DNA of 64,000 nucleotides from the NCBI GenBank assembly GCA_028826165.1, contig JAPDFW010000063.1, positions 620,001-684,000 of the forward strand, given 5' to 3'. This document shows positions 12,395-24,218 of the stretch, in pieces (the first letter of the stretch is position 1; the number at the start of each line of letters is the position of its first letter). A program made the position numbers and the translations under genes. The notes beneath the pieces were generated by a model, which ran no database searches, was not told the DNA's origin, and saw only the letters and a list, made by a program, of their open reading frames with translations. The DNA comes from Anaeramoeba ignava. Its lineage: Eukaryota > Metamonada > Anaeramoebidae.

Positions 12395-13893
12395 ATGAAT
12401 TTAAATAATTTAAATAATCTAAACAATTTAAATAAAATTAAACATCATTTTCAATTAATTAATTCAATTTATTCTTTAAGAAATTCTTCAAATAGTTTCC
12501 AAAATTTTACAATTTTAACTGGAAAAAATTTAATTAAAATTTATTCTCATAAATTAATTTTAAGTTGTAGATCTTCTTATTTTTATCAAATTTTTAAACA
12601 AAATCCTTCTTTAAATGAAATTTCTTTTCCAGAAATTAACGAAACAATTATGAATCTTATTTTAGATTATATTTATAAAGGAGAAATTGATTTTAATGAA
12701 AGAAATGTTTTTAAAATTTGGAATATTTCTCAAAAATTTGAATTAAATGATTTATCAAATTCAATTCAAACTTATTTAGAATCAAATATTCAATTATCAA
12801 ATGTTTTTAAAATTTTCAGAAAATCAAAATCAAATTCAAAATTAAATCATCAATCATTTGATTTTATTATTCAAAATTTTGAAAAATTAATTCCTTTCAT
12901 TTCCAAATCAAAATTATCAGAAGAACAAATGAAAGAAATTCAAAAAACAAAGAAAACATTGGAACAAATCAATTTAAAAAATGAAAAAAGAAAATCAAAA
13001 AAAAGATAAACAAATTCAAAAGGATAGTGAAGCAATTAATAAAAGAAATGAAATGATATTAAAACAAGAACATGAATTGAAAGATAAACAAAATCATTTG
13101 GATTTTTTATTGAAAGAAAATGAAAGATTAAAAACTCAAATTCAAAACCAAAATCAAAACCAAAAACAAATTCCAAAAACAAAAACAAATTATCGAATCA
13201 ATTCCAAAAAAACAGAAAAATAAATTATTAAAAGAATCAACAATTTTAAATGAAGAATATTTGATAAATCTTCAAAAATGGATTCCAAATCAAAATTTTT
13301 TCAAATTATGTAAATTGGGATTTTCAAAAAAAAAAAATGATTTTAACACTAATGACTTCCATCAAAAATCAGATGATAAAGGAGAAACATTAGTTTTAAT
13401 CAAAACAGAAAAAGGATTTATTTTTGGAGGTTATACTTCAGTTGGATTTAAAAAACCAAAAGATGAAGAATTTGAAGAAACTCAAGCGTACACAATTGGT
13501 GCAGAAGAATTTAAAAAAAAATGTTGTTATCCAGATGAATTATCATTTCTTTTCACTTTGAAAAATCCTTATAATTTTCCTCCTTCAAAATTTCCTCTTC
13601 AAAAAAAAGATCTCCCATATACTATTTACTCTTGTGATTATGGCTCTGGAAATTTTGCTTTTGGATTAAGTTTGGAAAGTTCAGGTTTCGTTCATCGAGG
13701 AAATTTGAAAGCTGATCTTTTATTCAATTCTAATTGGGATCATGTCGATTCAGATTTTGGATTAAATTATCAAATTCCTCCTGGTTTTACTTATTATAAG
13801 AATGAAGGTGAATCAAAAGATAAAAATTTGAAAGATTCAAAAACATTTTTTACTGAAGGTGGAAAGCAAGAATTTGAAATTTATTTTAAATAA
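12395..13893 (+). CDS. BTB-coiled coil-TLDc protein (two frameshifts)
   Basis: Starts MNLNNLNNLNNLNKIKHHF. A BTB domain follows (NFTILTGKNLIKIYSHKLIL, DYIYKGEIDFN), then a Lys/Glu/Gln-rich coiled coil (KKDKQIQKDSEAINKRNEM) and a TLDc domain (KLGFSKKKNDFNTNDFHQKS, GETLVLIKTEKGFIFGGYT, ELSFLFTLKNP, ending EFEIYFK and TAA). The three parts lie in three frames. Breaks fall in A-rich stretches near 12985-13008 and between about 13140 and 13215; each needs a single-base correction. The domain order matches the gene at 4417-5890, which supports one gene rather than three. The gene either carries consensus errors or is recently broken. Confidence 0.78.
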
Positions 13894-14487
13894 CTTCCTT
13901 AATTAAAATTAAAATTAAAATTAAAATTAAAATTAAAATTAAAATTAAAATTCAAAATTAAAATCAAAAATTAAAATTAAAATTAAAATTAAAATTAAAA
14001 TTAAAAATTAAAATTAAAATTAAAATCTAAAATTAAAATTAAAATTAAAATTAAAATTAAAATTAAAATTAAAATTAAAATTAAAATTAAAATTAAAATT
14101 AAAATTAAAATTAAAATTAAAATTAAAATTAAAATTAAAATTAAAATTAAAATTAAAATTAAAATTAAAATTAAAATTAAAATTAAAATTAAAATTAAAA
14201 TTAAAATTAAAATTAAAAATTAAAATTAAAATTAAAATTAAAATTAAAATTAAAATTAAAATTAAAATTTAAAATTAAAAATTAAAATTAAAATTAAAAT
14301 TAAAATTAAAATTAAAATTAAAATTAAAATTAAAATTAAAATTAAAATTAAAATTAAAATTAAAATTAAAATTAAAATTAAAATTAAAAATTAAAATTAA
14401 AATTAAAATTAAAATTAAAATTAAAATTAAAATTAAAATTAAAATTAAAATTAAAATTAAAATTAAAATTAAAATTAAAATTAAAAT
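13894..14487. repeat. TTAAAA hexamer array, intergenic
   Basis: Nearly 600 bp of almost perfect TTAAAA repeats lies between the ends of convergent genes, with sporadic single-base slips (for example 13950-13970 and 14270-14282). It ends at AAAAAAGTGGAACAAG, a copy of the recurring GTGGAA motif. Between 14488 and 14687 I see only AT-rich DNA. Confidence 0.9.
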
Positions 14488-14687
14488 AAAAAAGTGGAAC
14501 AAGAAAAATATTTTAAATTTGAAATTAATTGATTTTTTTATTATTATTAAGAAACGAAACAGAAATTAATTTTTGTTTTGTTGTTATTGATTTTGATATT
14601 GAAAAAAAAAGAAAATATTTTTGTTTTGTTTTTGAAAAAGAAAAGAATTAAAAAAAAAGTGAAAACAAAAAAAAATTAATTAATTAA

Positions 14688-15416
14688 TTAATTCTTAAGA
14701 ATTTCAAGAATACCAGCTTCATCAATAATTTTAACATTCAATTTCTTAGCTTCTTGATATTTAGGGGTAGTTTGAATAGTAGCAACAAGAAAATCAGTAG
14801 ATTTAGTAACTTTATTAGAAATCTTTCCACCTTTATCAGTAATTTCAGTTTCAATTTCTTTTCTGTCTTTCTTAAAAGGACCAGTTAAACAAATAGTTTT
14901 TCCTTTAACAGTTTCTTTTGGAGTTTCATCTTCTGATTTTGATTCAGATTTTGATTCAGATTTTGATTTGGATTTTTTCTTTTCTTCAGATTTTGATTTT
15001 GATTTGGATTTTTTTTTATCTTCTTTTTTTGTTTCTTTTTTTGTTTCTTTTTTCTTCTTTTCATCTCCACTTGATTTACTAACTGATTCTGATTCACTTG
15101 ATTCAGATTCAGAATCACTTGTTAAATCATACTTGATTTCAAAATCTTTAGTATCCACAATTTTTCCTTCTTTAATACATTCACGAACAAATTCTTTTGA
15201 GATTATTTTTGCATTATATTTTAATGCTGTTTTGATTCTTGATTTTAAATTTCTTGCTTCTTCTTGTTTCATTACAAAATATTTTGTTTGCTTGGTTAAT
15301 TTTGATAATACTTTTCCACTGTATATTTCAATTGGATATCGTATTTTTTTTGTGTGAAGTGATAAAACAAATGTTAAACCTTCAAAGATTGTTCCTTTTT
15401 TTTGTTTTTTAGACAT
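14688..15416 (-). CDS. Two-BRCT-domain protein with Ser/Lys-rich linker
   Basis: A 242-residue single-exon gene. Residues about 8-92 look like an N-terminal BRCT domain (TIFEGLTFVLSLHTKK, AKIISKEFVRECIKEGKIVD). The middle is a Ser/Glu/Lys low-complexity linker ([20 protein letters not shown]). The last 75 residues form a clear second BRCT domain (KTICLTGPFKKDRKEIETEI, DKGGKISNKVTKSTDFLVA), the class seen in RFC1, PARP and ligase-like proteins. BRCT domains bind phosphopeptides or DNA ends, so a nuclear DNA-repair or chromatin role is likely, but the orthologue is not recognisable. The linker's repetitive DNA also yields long false open frames on both strands. Confidence 0.85.
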   Translation of the reverse strand: MSKKQKKGTIFEGLTFVLSLHTKKIRYPIEIYSGKVLSKLTKQTKYFVMKQEEARNLKSRIKTALKYNAKIISKEFVRECIKEGKIVDTKDFEIKYDLTSDSESESSESESVSKSSGDEKKKKETKKETKKEDKKKSKSKSKSEEKKKSKSKSESKSESKSEDETPKETVKGKTICLTGPFKKDRKEIETEITDKGGKISNKVTKSTDFLVATIQTTPKYQEAKKLNVKIIDEAGILEILKN

Positions 15417-15780
15417 TTTTTTTTTGTTTAGAATTTAAAGTTTTTTTTTTTAAAAAATAATAAAAAAGAGTTTTTTTTTTTCAAAAATGAAAAATGAATT
15501 TTTTTTATTTTTTTTTTCTATTAAATTCTTTTAAATTAAATTAACGGTTTTTAATTAAAAAATTTAATTATTTTTTTTTAACGAATTTTTTTATTTTTTA
15601 TTTTAACGAATAATATTAATCGTTAAAATTAAAGTTAAAATTAAAATTAAAATTAAAATTAAAATTAAAATAAAATTAAAAATAAAATTAAAAATATTTT
15701 ATTCCACTTTTTTATTTTTTAATTTATTTTTTTTTCTCCTTTTTTTTTAATTTAAATTTTTAATTTTAAACTAATAAAAA
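15417..15780. other. Divergent intergenic region between BRCT and CDC20 genes
   Basis: 364 bp holding AAAAATGAAAAATGAA next to the BRCT gene start (TTTTTCAT on its coding strand), two ACGAAT-type motifs (15540-15620), a short TTAAAA run (15628-15690) and ATTTTATTCCACTTTTTT at about 15695-15712. Both genes start outward from here, so it probably holds both promoters. No RNA gene seen. Confidence 0.5.
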
Positions 15781-17650
15781 ATGTCAAATCAATCAACTTT
15801 TGATGAATTATTTAGATTTGATACACCTTTAAATTCAAATATTATTCCAAGATGGAAAAGAAAACAAAATGAATTAAATAATAAAATATCAAATTCTAAA
15901 TCAAAATCTAAATCAAATTTAAAATCAAATTCTAAATCAAATTTAAAATCAAATTCAAAATCAAATTCTAAATCAAAATCAAATTCAAATTCTAAATCAA
16001 ATTCAAAATCAAATTCTAAATCAAATTCAAAATCAAATTTAAAATCAAATTCTAAATCTAAATCAAATTCAAATTCAAATTCAAATTCAAAAATAAAAAC
16101 ACCAAAACAATCAAGATTAATTAGAACAAAATCAACACCAATTTTTGAATCAAATTCAAAATCAAAATTTATTAATAAATCAAATAAAAAATCAAATTCA
16201 AAATCTCGTTCTAAATCTCCTCGTTATGATAGATTTATTCCTTCTCGTTCTTCTGATCTTGATTTAACAAACTACCATTTAACTAATCAAAATAATATCC
16301 TTCAAATCAAAGATGATGATACTCCAAATAAAACTGAATACAAAAATACATTAGCAAATAGTCTTTTATTAAATCAAAATATAAACTCAATCCAAAATGA
16401 TTCAAATAACTCAATAAAATCAAATACTTCAATTGATTCAAATGAAAATGAAAATTTCTTTTTATTAAACAAACCAAATTCAAGCAAAAAAGATTATAAA
16501 ATATTAACATTTAAAGAAAAAGCTCCAATTCCAAATAAACCATTACAAAATCAAGTCAATTCACTTTATTCTCAAAATAAATTTGATGCAAAAATTAAGA
16601 AAAAAAACAACAGATCAATCCCTCAAGTTCCAGAAAAAAATCTTGGATGCACCCGATTTTATAGATGACTACTATTTGAACCTTCTGGATTGGAGTCCAA
16701 CTTCAATACTTGCTATTGCTTTGAGTTCAAGTGTTTATTTGTGGAACTCAATCAGTGGGGATATCACAGAACTATTCCCGCAAAACGATGAAGATGAGAA
16801 CATTATAACATCTGTTTCATGGATACAGAATGGGAACATCCTTGCTATTGGAAGAGATGATGGTGATGTTCAACTTTGGGATACAGAAAAATTATTTCAA
16901 ATTAGATCAATGAAAGGTCATTTATCAAGAGTATCTTCACTGAGTTGGAATTCACATATTTTATCAAGTGGTTCAAAAGATACAATGATATTTAATCATG
17001 ATGTCAGAATTTCTCAGCACCAAACTGCCGTTTTAAAAGCTCATTCTCAAGAAGTTTGTGGGCTTAAATGGTCACATGATGGAAATCAATTAGCAAGTGG
17101 AGGAAATGATAATATTTTAAATATTTGGAAAATCAACTCATATGATAATCCAGATTTCACTTTAAGAGAACACACCGCAGCAGTCAAAGCAATTGATTGG
17201 TGTCCTTGGCAAAGGTATTTACTCGCTTCTGGAGGCGGAACTGCTGATGGCAAAATTAGGTTTTGGAATACTCAAAATGGAATTTGTTTGAATTCTATTG
17301 ATTCAGGTTCTCAAGTTTGTGCTTTGAAATGGTCAAATACTCATCGTGAAATTGTTTCTTCTCATGGTTTTTCTCAATTCCAATTATCTGTTTGGAAATA
17401 TCCTTCTTTGACTAAAATAACTGATTTAAAAGGTCATACTTCTAGAGTTCTTCAATTAGCTTTATCTCCTGATGGATCAACTGTTTGTTCTGTTGCTGGT
17501 GATGAAACTTTGAGATTTTGGAAGATTTTTGCTTCAAATGAATCTCTTAAATCAAATTCTTCTTTGTTTTCTCTTTCAAAAGGAAATTTGAATAATTCAA
17601 AAATTATTCAAAAGAAAAGAGGATTAATTCAAGATTTTAATATTAGATGA
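15781..17650 (+). CDS. CDC20-like APC/C co-activator (WD40; one frameshift)
   Basis: Starts MSNQSTFDELFRFDTPLNSN. A Ser/Lys/Asn low-complexity region follows, then a C-box (RYDRFIPSRSSDLDL), the element that docks APC/C. IPQVPEK leads into ILDAPDFIDDYYLNLLDWSP, the hallmark entry to the CDC20 propeller, with seven WD repeats after it (SVYLWNS, GDVQLWD, NILNIWK, KIRFWNT, LSVWKYP, TLRFWKI). The protein ends FNIR; the terminal Ile-Arg is the IR tail that binds APC/C TPR subunits. The LDAPD..DDYYLNLLDW form is closer to CDC20 than CDH1. An extra A in the A7 run at 16634-16640 shifts the frame between IPQVPEK and ILDAP; removing it restores the canonical sequence. Confidence 0.9.
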
Positions 17651-17674
17651 AATTAAAATTAAAATAAATTTTTT

Positions 17675-19577
17675 TTAATAATTTTGATAATTAAATTTTT
17701 GGATTAATAAATCAAATAAATTTGGATGTGTTTGATTTAATTGAAAATAATCAATTCCTTTTTTAATTTCTTCAATTATTTCTTTTGTAATTTTAGTTTC
17801 TTTTTTAATTTGTTTTTTCTTAAAAGAATATTCTAAAATTTGGAAATCTTCATTTTCATTTTCATTTTCATTTTCATTTTCATTTTCTTCATTAATTTGA
17901 ATTATTTCTTTATTTGTTATTGTAATTTCAATTTCTTCTTTTTTAATTTGATTTGAATAAATCCAATATTCAAATATTTGAAATTATTTATTACTTAATT
18001 CACTATAATCTGTAACTTTATTTGAAGTATCATTTGTAACAGATAAAAACATTCCTCGATATAATTCACTTCTCATTATTAATATTAATTTTGGAAATTT
18101 ATATTGTTTTTCTTTTCTTTCAATTATAAAATCTTTTTCATTTTCATTTAAATAAATTCTTTTCATTGTTTCTTCAATTTTTTCATTTAAATTTATAATT
18201 TCTTTAATTTCAGAATATAATTTTGGATTTATAATTCTGTTTGAATAAATCATTTCAAATATTTGATTTGATTCTTTAATTGATTTTTTTGAAATAATTT
18301 CTTGAAGTTTTTCATTTTCATTTTGATTTTGATTTAATCTATATTTCAATATTAATTTATGAGCTTCAATTATTTCTCCATTTTCGGTTTTAAATGAAAT
18401 ATCACAAAATTCTTTTCTTTGAAATAATTTTATCAAATCTTCTTCAAGATTGGAAAAAGAAGAAAGAAAAGGAGAATAATAAAGAAATGAATTATTATAT
18501 CCACAAGAAACATGATAATTGAAAATATTTTCATTAAATCTTAATTTGGGAATATCAGTTTGAATAGGATCTAAACGATTTGTTGAACCTCTCGTTCCTA
18601 ATTGACCTAAATTATTTCTCCCAAAAACAAAAAGTTCCTTACTTGATGTTAAAATCAAACTATGATCATTTCCAACAGAAAAATCAATAATATAATCATT
18701 TTCAAATAAAGATGATTTGATTTCAGTAAATTTATAAGTATATTCCCGATTTTTGACAACTCCATTATATTCATATCTTCCACATGAATAAAGTTTTCTT
18801 TTTAGATCATTTTCAATCAACATTATTGAATGATAATATCCACATTGAATATTAATTATTTTACCTTTTGGAATATTTTGGATTTTGGTTAATTTTTGGA
18901 ATTCTTCTTCTTCTTATTTGAAAATTTCCTAACCCAACTTGATGATATTCATTATTACCACATCCAAATAATTCTTGATTTGAATTTAAAAGAAAAACAT
19001 GATTTGAATAATTTCCTGAAAATATTTTAGAAACATTTTTCATCATTAAAATTGGTTTTTCTGTTTTATTAAGTTTTTCAGAATCAAAAACAAGTTGATA
19101 ATATTGATTTGAACCAATTCCATAAACATTTTGATTTGAAGTTAATAAGTAAATTGAACTATATCCAGAAACAATATCTTCAATTATTTTATCATTTTTA
19201 TCTTCAATTAATGATGAAATATTGATAAATTCTTTTGAATTAATATATTTTCCTTTTGCAAATACATTTCCTTCTATTGTTAAAATAGCTTCATTTCGAG
19301 AACCAACAGTTACTTTTTGAATATTTTCTTCAATTTGGATTTTTTCAGGATTTTGTTTTGAATTATTTTCATATAAATATTCTATTGCTTTTCCATTTTT
19401 AAAAAGGAAAATTGTTGAAAAACTTCCTGATGAAATTTGTTTAATTTGTTTTTCATTTTCATTTTCATTTTCATTTTCATTTTCAAATTTAAATTGAATT
19501 GGTTTTGTTATTGAATCTTGTTCATTTTTGATAAGTTTTGGAGAATAATTTTGTCCAAAAAATAAACAATCATTCAT
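17675..19577 (-). CDS. RCC1-repeat/BTB protein (frameshift plus in-frame stop)
   Basis: The N-terminal half has RCC1-type beta-propeller blades (MNDCLFFGQNYSP, VYGIGSNQYYQLV, LFGCGNNEYHQVGLGN, KLYSCGRYEYNG, LFVFGRNNLGQLGTRGS). A BTB domain follows (FCDISFKTENGEIIEAHKLI) and then a second BTB-like segment (KFPKLILIMRSELYRGMFLS) closely related to the C-terminal BTB of the neighbouring ankyrin genes. One extra base near 18895-18915 in an AAG run shifts frame inside a blade. A TAA at about 17984-17986 follows DYSELSNK, after which the same frame continues as FQIFEYWIYSNQI to a final TAA at 17675. The gene may be read through, mis-called or truncated. It is convergent with CDC20, 24 bp apart, and divergent from the first ankyrin gene. 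Confidence 0.75.
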
Positions 19578-19691
19578 TTTTGAAAAGAAAAAAAATAATA
19601 AAAATAATTTTTCATTTTTTTCATTTTTTTCATTTTTTTCATTTTTTTCATTTTAATTAATAAATCAAATTTAAATTTAATATAAAAAAAA
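19578..19691. promoter_or_regulatory. Short divergent promoter between RCC1-BTB and ankyrin-BTB genes
   Basis: The 114-bp gap holds four to five TTTTTTCA units (19608-19655) followed by AATTAATAAATCAAATTTAA..ATATAAAAAAAAATG. Essentially the same block precedes the other two ankyrin paralogues (24140-24218 and 26570-26657), so promoter and gene were duplicated together. The role is inferred from position and conservation. Confidence 0.5.
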
Positions 19692-22600
19692 ATGAATCAA
19701 AATAATTTAAATTCAAACACACAAAAACCTCATTCAAATCAAAATCAAAATCAAAATCAAATTCAAAATCAAAATCAAAATCAAATTCAAATTCAAAGCA
19801 TAAATCAATTAAAACAAATTTATAAAGCAATTAAAACAAATGATATTCAATTTTTTGATTCAATTTCAACTTTGAAAACAACAGAACAATTTGAAAAAGA
19901 AAATGAACCTTTTCTAAAATTTGCTTTTGAAAACAAATCAAAAAAAGAAATTATTCAAAAACTTATTGAAAAAGAAACAAATTTAAATTGGGTTGATAAA
20001 TATCAAAATAATCCTTTACATATTGCTTTAGAAAATGAATATCCAAAAGAAATTATTGAATTATTAATTTCCAAAGGTTCTGATATTAATTCAAAAAATA
20101 AATGGAATGAAATACCTTTACATATTGCTTTGAGAAATAAATATCCAAATGAAATTATTGAATTATTAATTTCCAAAGGTTCTGATATTAATTCAAAAAA
20201 TAATCAAAATGAAATACCTTTACATATTGCTTTGAAAATAAATATCCAAATGAAATTATTAAATTATTAATTTCCAAAGGTTCTGATATTAATTCAAAAA
20301 ATTATTGGAATGAAATACCTTTACATATTGCTTTAGAAAATCAAAATCCAAATAAAATTATTGAATTATTAATTTCCAAAGAATCTGATATTAATTCAAA
20401 AAATTATCGAAATGAAATACCTTTACATATTGCTTTGAAAAATAAATATTCAAAAGAAATTATTGAATTATTAATTTCCAAAGGTTCTGATATTAATTCA
20501 AAAAATAAATGGAATGAAATACCTTTACATATTGCTTTGAAAATCAATATCCAAAAGAAATTATTGAATTATTAATTTCCAAAGGTTCTGATATTAATTC
20601 AAAAAATTATCGAAATGAAATACCTTTATATTGCTTTGAAAAATAAATATCCAAAAGAAATTATTGAATTATTAATTTCCAAAGGTTCTGATATTAATTC
20701 AAAAAATAATTGGAATGAAATACCTTTACATATTGCTTTAGAAAATCAAAATCCAAATGAAATTATTAAATTATTAATTTCCAAAGGTTCTGATATTAAT
20801 TCAAAAAATAATCAAAATGAAATACCTTTACATATTGCTTTGAAAAATAAATATCCAAATGAAATTATTGAATTATTAATTTCCAAAGGTTCTGATATTA
20901 ATTCAAAAAATAATGAAAATGAAATACCTTTACATATTGCTTTGAAAAACTAAAATCCAAATGAAATTATTAAACTATTAATTTCCAAAGGTTCTGATAT
21001 TAATTCCAAAAATAAACAAAATGAAATACCTTTACATATTGCTTTCGAAAATAAATATCCAAATGAAATTATTGAATTAATTTCCAAAGAATCTAATATT
21101 AATTCAAAAAATAAACTGAATGAAATACCTTTACATATTGCTTTGGAAAATAAATATCCAAATGAAATTATTGAATTATTAATTTCCAAAGGTTCTGATA
21201 TTAATTCAAAAAATTATTGGAATGAAATACCTTTACATATTGCTTTGGAAAATAAATATCCAAATGAAATTATTGAATTATTAATTTCCAAAGGTTCTGA
21301 TATTAATTCAAAAAATAATGAAGATGAAATACCTTTACATATTGCTTTCGAAAATGAATATCCAAATGAAATTATTAAATTATTAATTTCCAAAGGTTCT
21401 AATATTAATTCAAAAATAGATGAAGATGAAATACCTTTACATTTTGCTTTGAGAAATCAATATCCAAATGAAATTATTGAATTATTAATTTCCAAAGGTT
21501 CTGATATTAATTCAAAAAATAATCAAAATGAAATTCCTTTACATATTGCTTTCGAAAATAAATATCCAAAAGAAATTATTGAATTATTAATTTCCAAAGG
21601 TTCTGATATTAATTCAAAAAATTATTGGAATGAAATACCTTTACATATTGCTTTGAAAAATAAATATCCAAATGAAATTATTGAATTATTAATTTCCAAA
21701 GGTTCTGATATTAATTCAAAAAATAAACTGAATGAAATACCTTTACATATTGCTTTGGAAAATAAATATCCAAAAGAAATTATTGAATTATTAATTTCCA
21801 AAGGTTCTGATATTAATTCAAAAAATAATGAAAATGAAATACCTTTACATATTGCTTTGAAAAATAAATATCCAAAAGAAATTATTGAATTATTAATTTC
21901 CAAAGGTTCTGATATTAATTCAAAAATGGATGGAAATGAAATACCTTTACATTTTGCTTTGAGAAATAAATATCCAAAAGAAATTATTGAATTATTAATT
22001 TCCAAAGGATCTGATATTAATTCAAAAAATTATCGAAATGAAATACCTTTACATATTGCTTTCGAAAATAAATATCCAAATGAAATTATTGAATTATTAA
22101 TTTCCAAAGGTTCTGATATTAATTCAAAAAATAATTGGAATGAAATACCTTTACATATTGCTTTGAAAAATAAATATCCAAAAGAAATTATTGAATTATT
22201 AATTTCCAAAGGTTCTGATATTAATTCAAAAATAGATGGAAAAGAAATACCTTTACATTTTGCTTTGAGAAATAAATATCCAAAAGAAATTATTGAATTA
22301 TTAATTTCCAAAGGTTCTGATATTAATTTAAAAATGGATGGAAATGAAATACCTTTACATTTTGCTTTGAGAAATAAATATCCAAAAGAAATTATTGAAT
22401 TATTAATTTCCAAAGGTTCTGATATTAATTCAAAAAATAATTGGAATGAAATACCTTTACATATTGCTTTGAGAAATAAATATCCAAAAGAAATTATTGA
22501 ATTATTAATTTCCAAAGGTTCTGATATTAATTCAAAAATAGATGGAAAAGAAATACCTTTACATTTTGCTTTGAGAAATAAATATCCAAAAGAAATTATT

Positions 22601-24125
22601 GAATTATTAATTTCCAAAGGATCTGATATTAATTCAAAAATAGATGAAGATGAAATACCTTTACATTTTGCTTTGAAAAATAAATATCCAAATGAAATTA
22701 TTGAATTATTAATTTCCAAAGGATCTGATATTAATTCAAAAATAGATGAAGATGAAATACCTTTACATTTTGCTTTGAAAAATAAATATCCAAAAGAAAT
22801 TATTGAATTATTAATTTCCAAAGGTTCTGATATTAATTCAAAAAATAAACAAAATGAAATTCCTTTACATATTGCTTTGGAAAATAAATATCCAAATGAA
22901 ATTATTGAATTATTAATTTCCAAATGTTCTGATATTAATTCAAAAAATAATCAAAATGAAATACCTTTACATATTGCTTTGAAAATAAATATCCAAAAGA
23001 AATTATTGAATTATTAATTTCCAAAGGTTCTGATATTAATTCAAAAATAATGAAAATGAAATACCTTTACATATTGCTTTGAAAAATAAATATCCAAAAG
23101 AAATTATTAAATTATTAATTTCCAAAGGTTCTGATATTAATTCAAAAAATAATCAAAATGAAATACCTTTACATATTGCTTTGAAAAATAAATATCCAAA
23201 TGAAATCCAAATTTTATTAATGAGAGATTTGAATATTTTTGAATTGAAAAGAAAAAGAATTAATCAAGAAATAATTGAATTATTTCCAAAAATTTATTCA
23301 TTTAATGATGATTTAAACAATTTTTTGAAATCAAATGAATTTAAAGATATTGAAATTAAAAGTAATGATGGTGAAATAATTAAAGCTCATAAACAAATTT
23401 TATTAATTAGATTTAATAATAATCAAACAATTTTAACAAGATTTATTAATATTTGCAGAAGAAAATCAAAAGAAATTATTCAATTTTCATTAAATTTTCT
23501 TTATACAGGATTTATTGATTTTGATAAATTTATTGAAAAATTTAATCAAAAATTTAATCAAAATGAAACAAATGATTCAAATTCAAATTATCAATTTTTA
23601 TTTTCAAATCAAATTGAAAAAATACAAAAAGAAGAACAAGAATTAATTTTAAATCAAATTGAAAATCAAAATGAAAAATTTGAAAAAGGGTTAATTTATG
23701 ATTTATTTGAACAAACAGGATTTGATTTAAAATGGATTAAAGAAAAAGAAGGAATAAAAGGAATATTAAAAGATTTTGAAAAATTTTATCAACAAAATGA
23801 AACTAAAGATTTTACAATAATTGTTGAAGAAAAAGAAATTAAAGTTCATAAATTAATATTACAAATAAGAAGTGAATTATTTAAAGGAATGTTTTTAAGT
23901 GTTAATGATTTATCAAATCAAGTTCATGATTATTCAGAAAAATCATTTGAAACAATTCAACAATTAATTTATTTTCTTTATAATGATAAAATTGATGAAA
24001 CAAAAATAACAAAAGAAAATATTGAAGAATTTACTGATTTAAAAGATTTTTATCAATTAAATCAAAAATCAATTTTAGGATCTTATTTACTTGATTTTTA
24101 TTCCAAATCTTTTTCAAAAAATTAA
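19692..24125 (+). CDS. Ankyrin-repeat/double-BTB protein, copy A (several breaks)
   Basis: Starts [17 protein letters not shown], then a Gln/Asn-rich stretch and a conserved cap (INQLKQIYKAIKTNDIQFFD). About 31 ankyrin repeats of 34 residues follow, built around NEIPLHIAL and EIIELLISKGSDINSK. The C-terminus has two BTB modules: NEFKDIEIKSNDGEIIKAHK with FLYTGFIDFD, and KDFTIIVEEKEIKVHKLILQ with FLYNDKIDE, ending SKSFSKN. The frame breaks near 20235, 20540, 20630, 21075 and 23000, and TAA replaces an expected CAA at about 20951. The region 21143-23017 alone is open for 624 residues. BTB proteins of this type may be CUL3 adaptors with ankyrin substrate recognition; this is inference. Copy B (24219) is intact and confirms the architecture. 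Confidence 0.8.
20029..23215 (+). repeat. 102-bp tandem repeats encoding 34-residue ankyrin units
   Basis: About 31 direct copies of a 102-bp unit containing GAAATACCTTTACATATTGC and ATTATTAATTTCCAAAGGTT are nearly identical at nucleotide level, including silent positions. Variation concentrates in one spot of each unit (NNWNE, NYWNE, NNENE, IDEDE, MDGNE, NKLNE). Because the unit is a multiple of three and lacks antisense stops, long false open frames appear on the minus strand. Confidence 0.93.
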
Positions 24126-24218
24126 TTTTAATCAATAATTTTCATTTTTTCATTTTTTCATTTTTTTCATTTTTTCATTTTTTTTAATAAATCAAATTTA
24201 AATTTAATATAAAAAAAA

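Noticed and set aside
13261..13893. Stand-alone TLDc gene starting at 13261
   Set aside because: The preceding BTB and coiled coil lie just upstream in other frames, matching the domain order of the gene at 4417-5890, so it is one gene with frame breaks.
20950..22923. Long minus-strand open frames (79-297 residues) over the ankyrin array
   Set aside because: They are the antisense of a 102-bp repeat whose length is a multiple of three and which lacks antisense stops; the products are SIISFGYLF-type repeats with no family match.
20029..23215. CRISPR-like array
   Set aside because: Units are 102-bp coding ankyrin repeats without unique spacers, in an intron-bearing eukaryotic genome.
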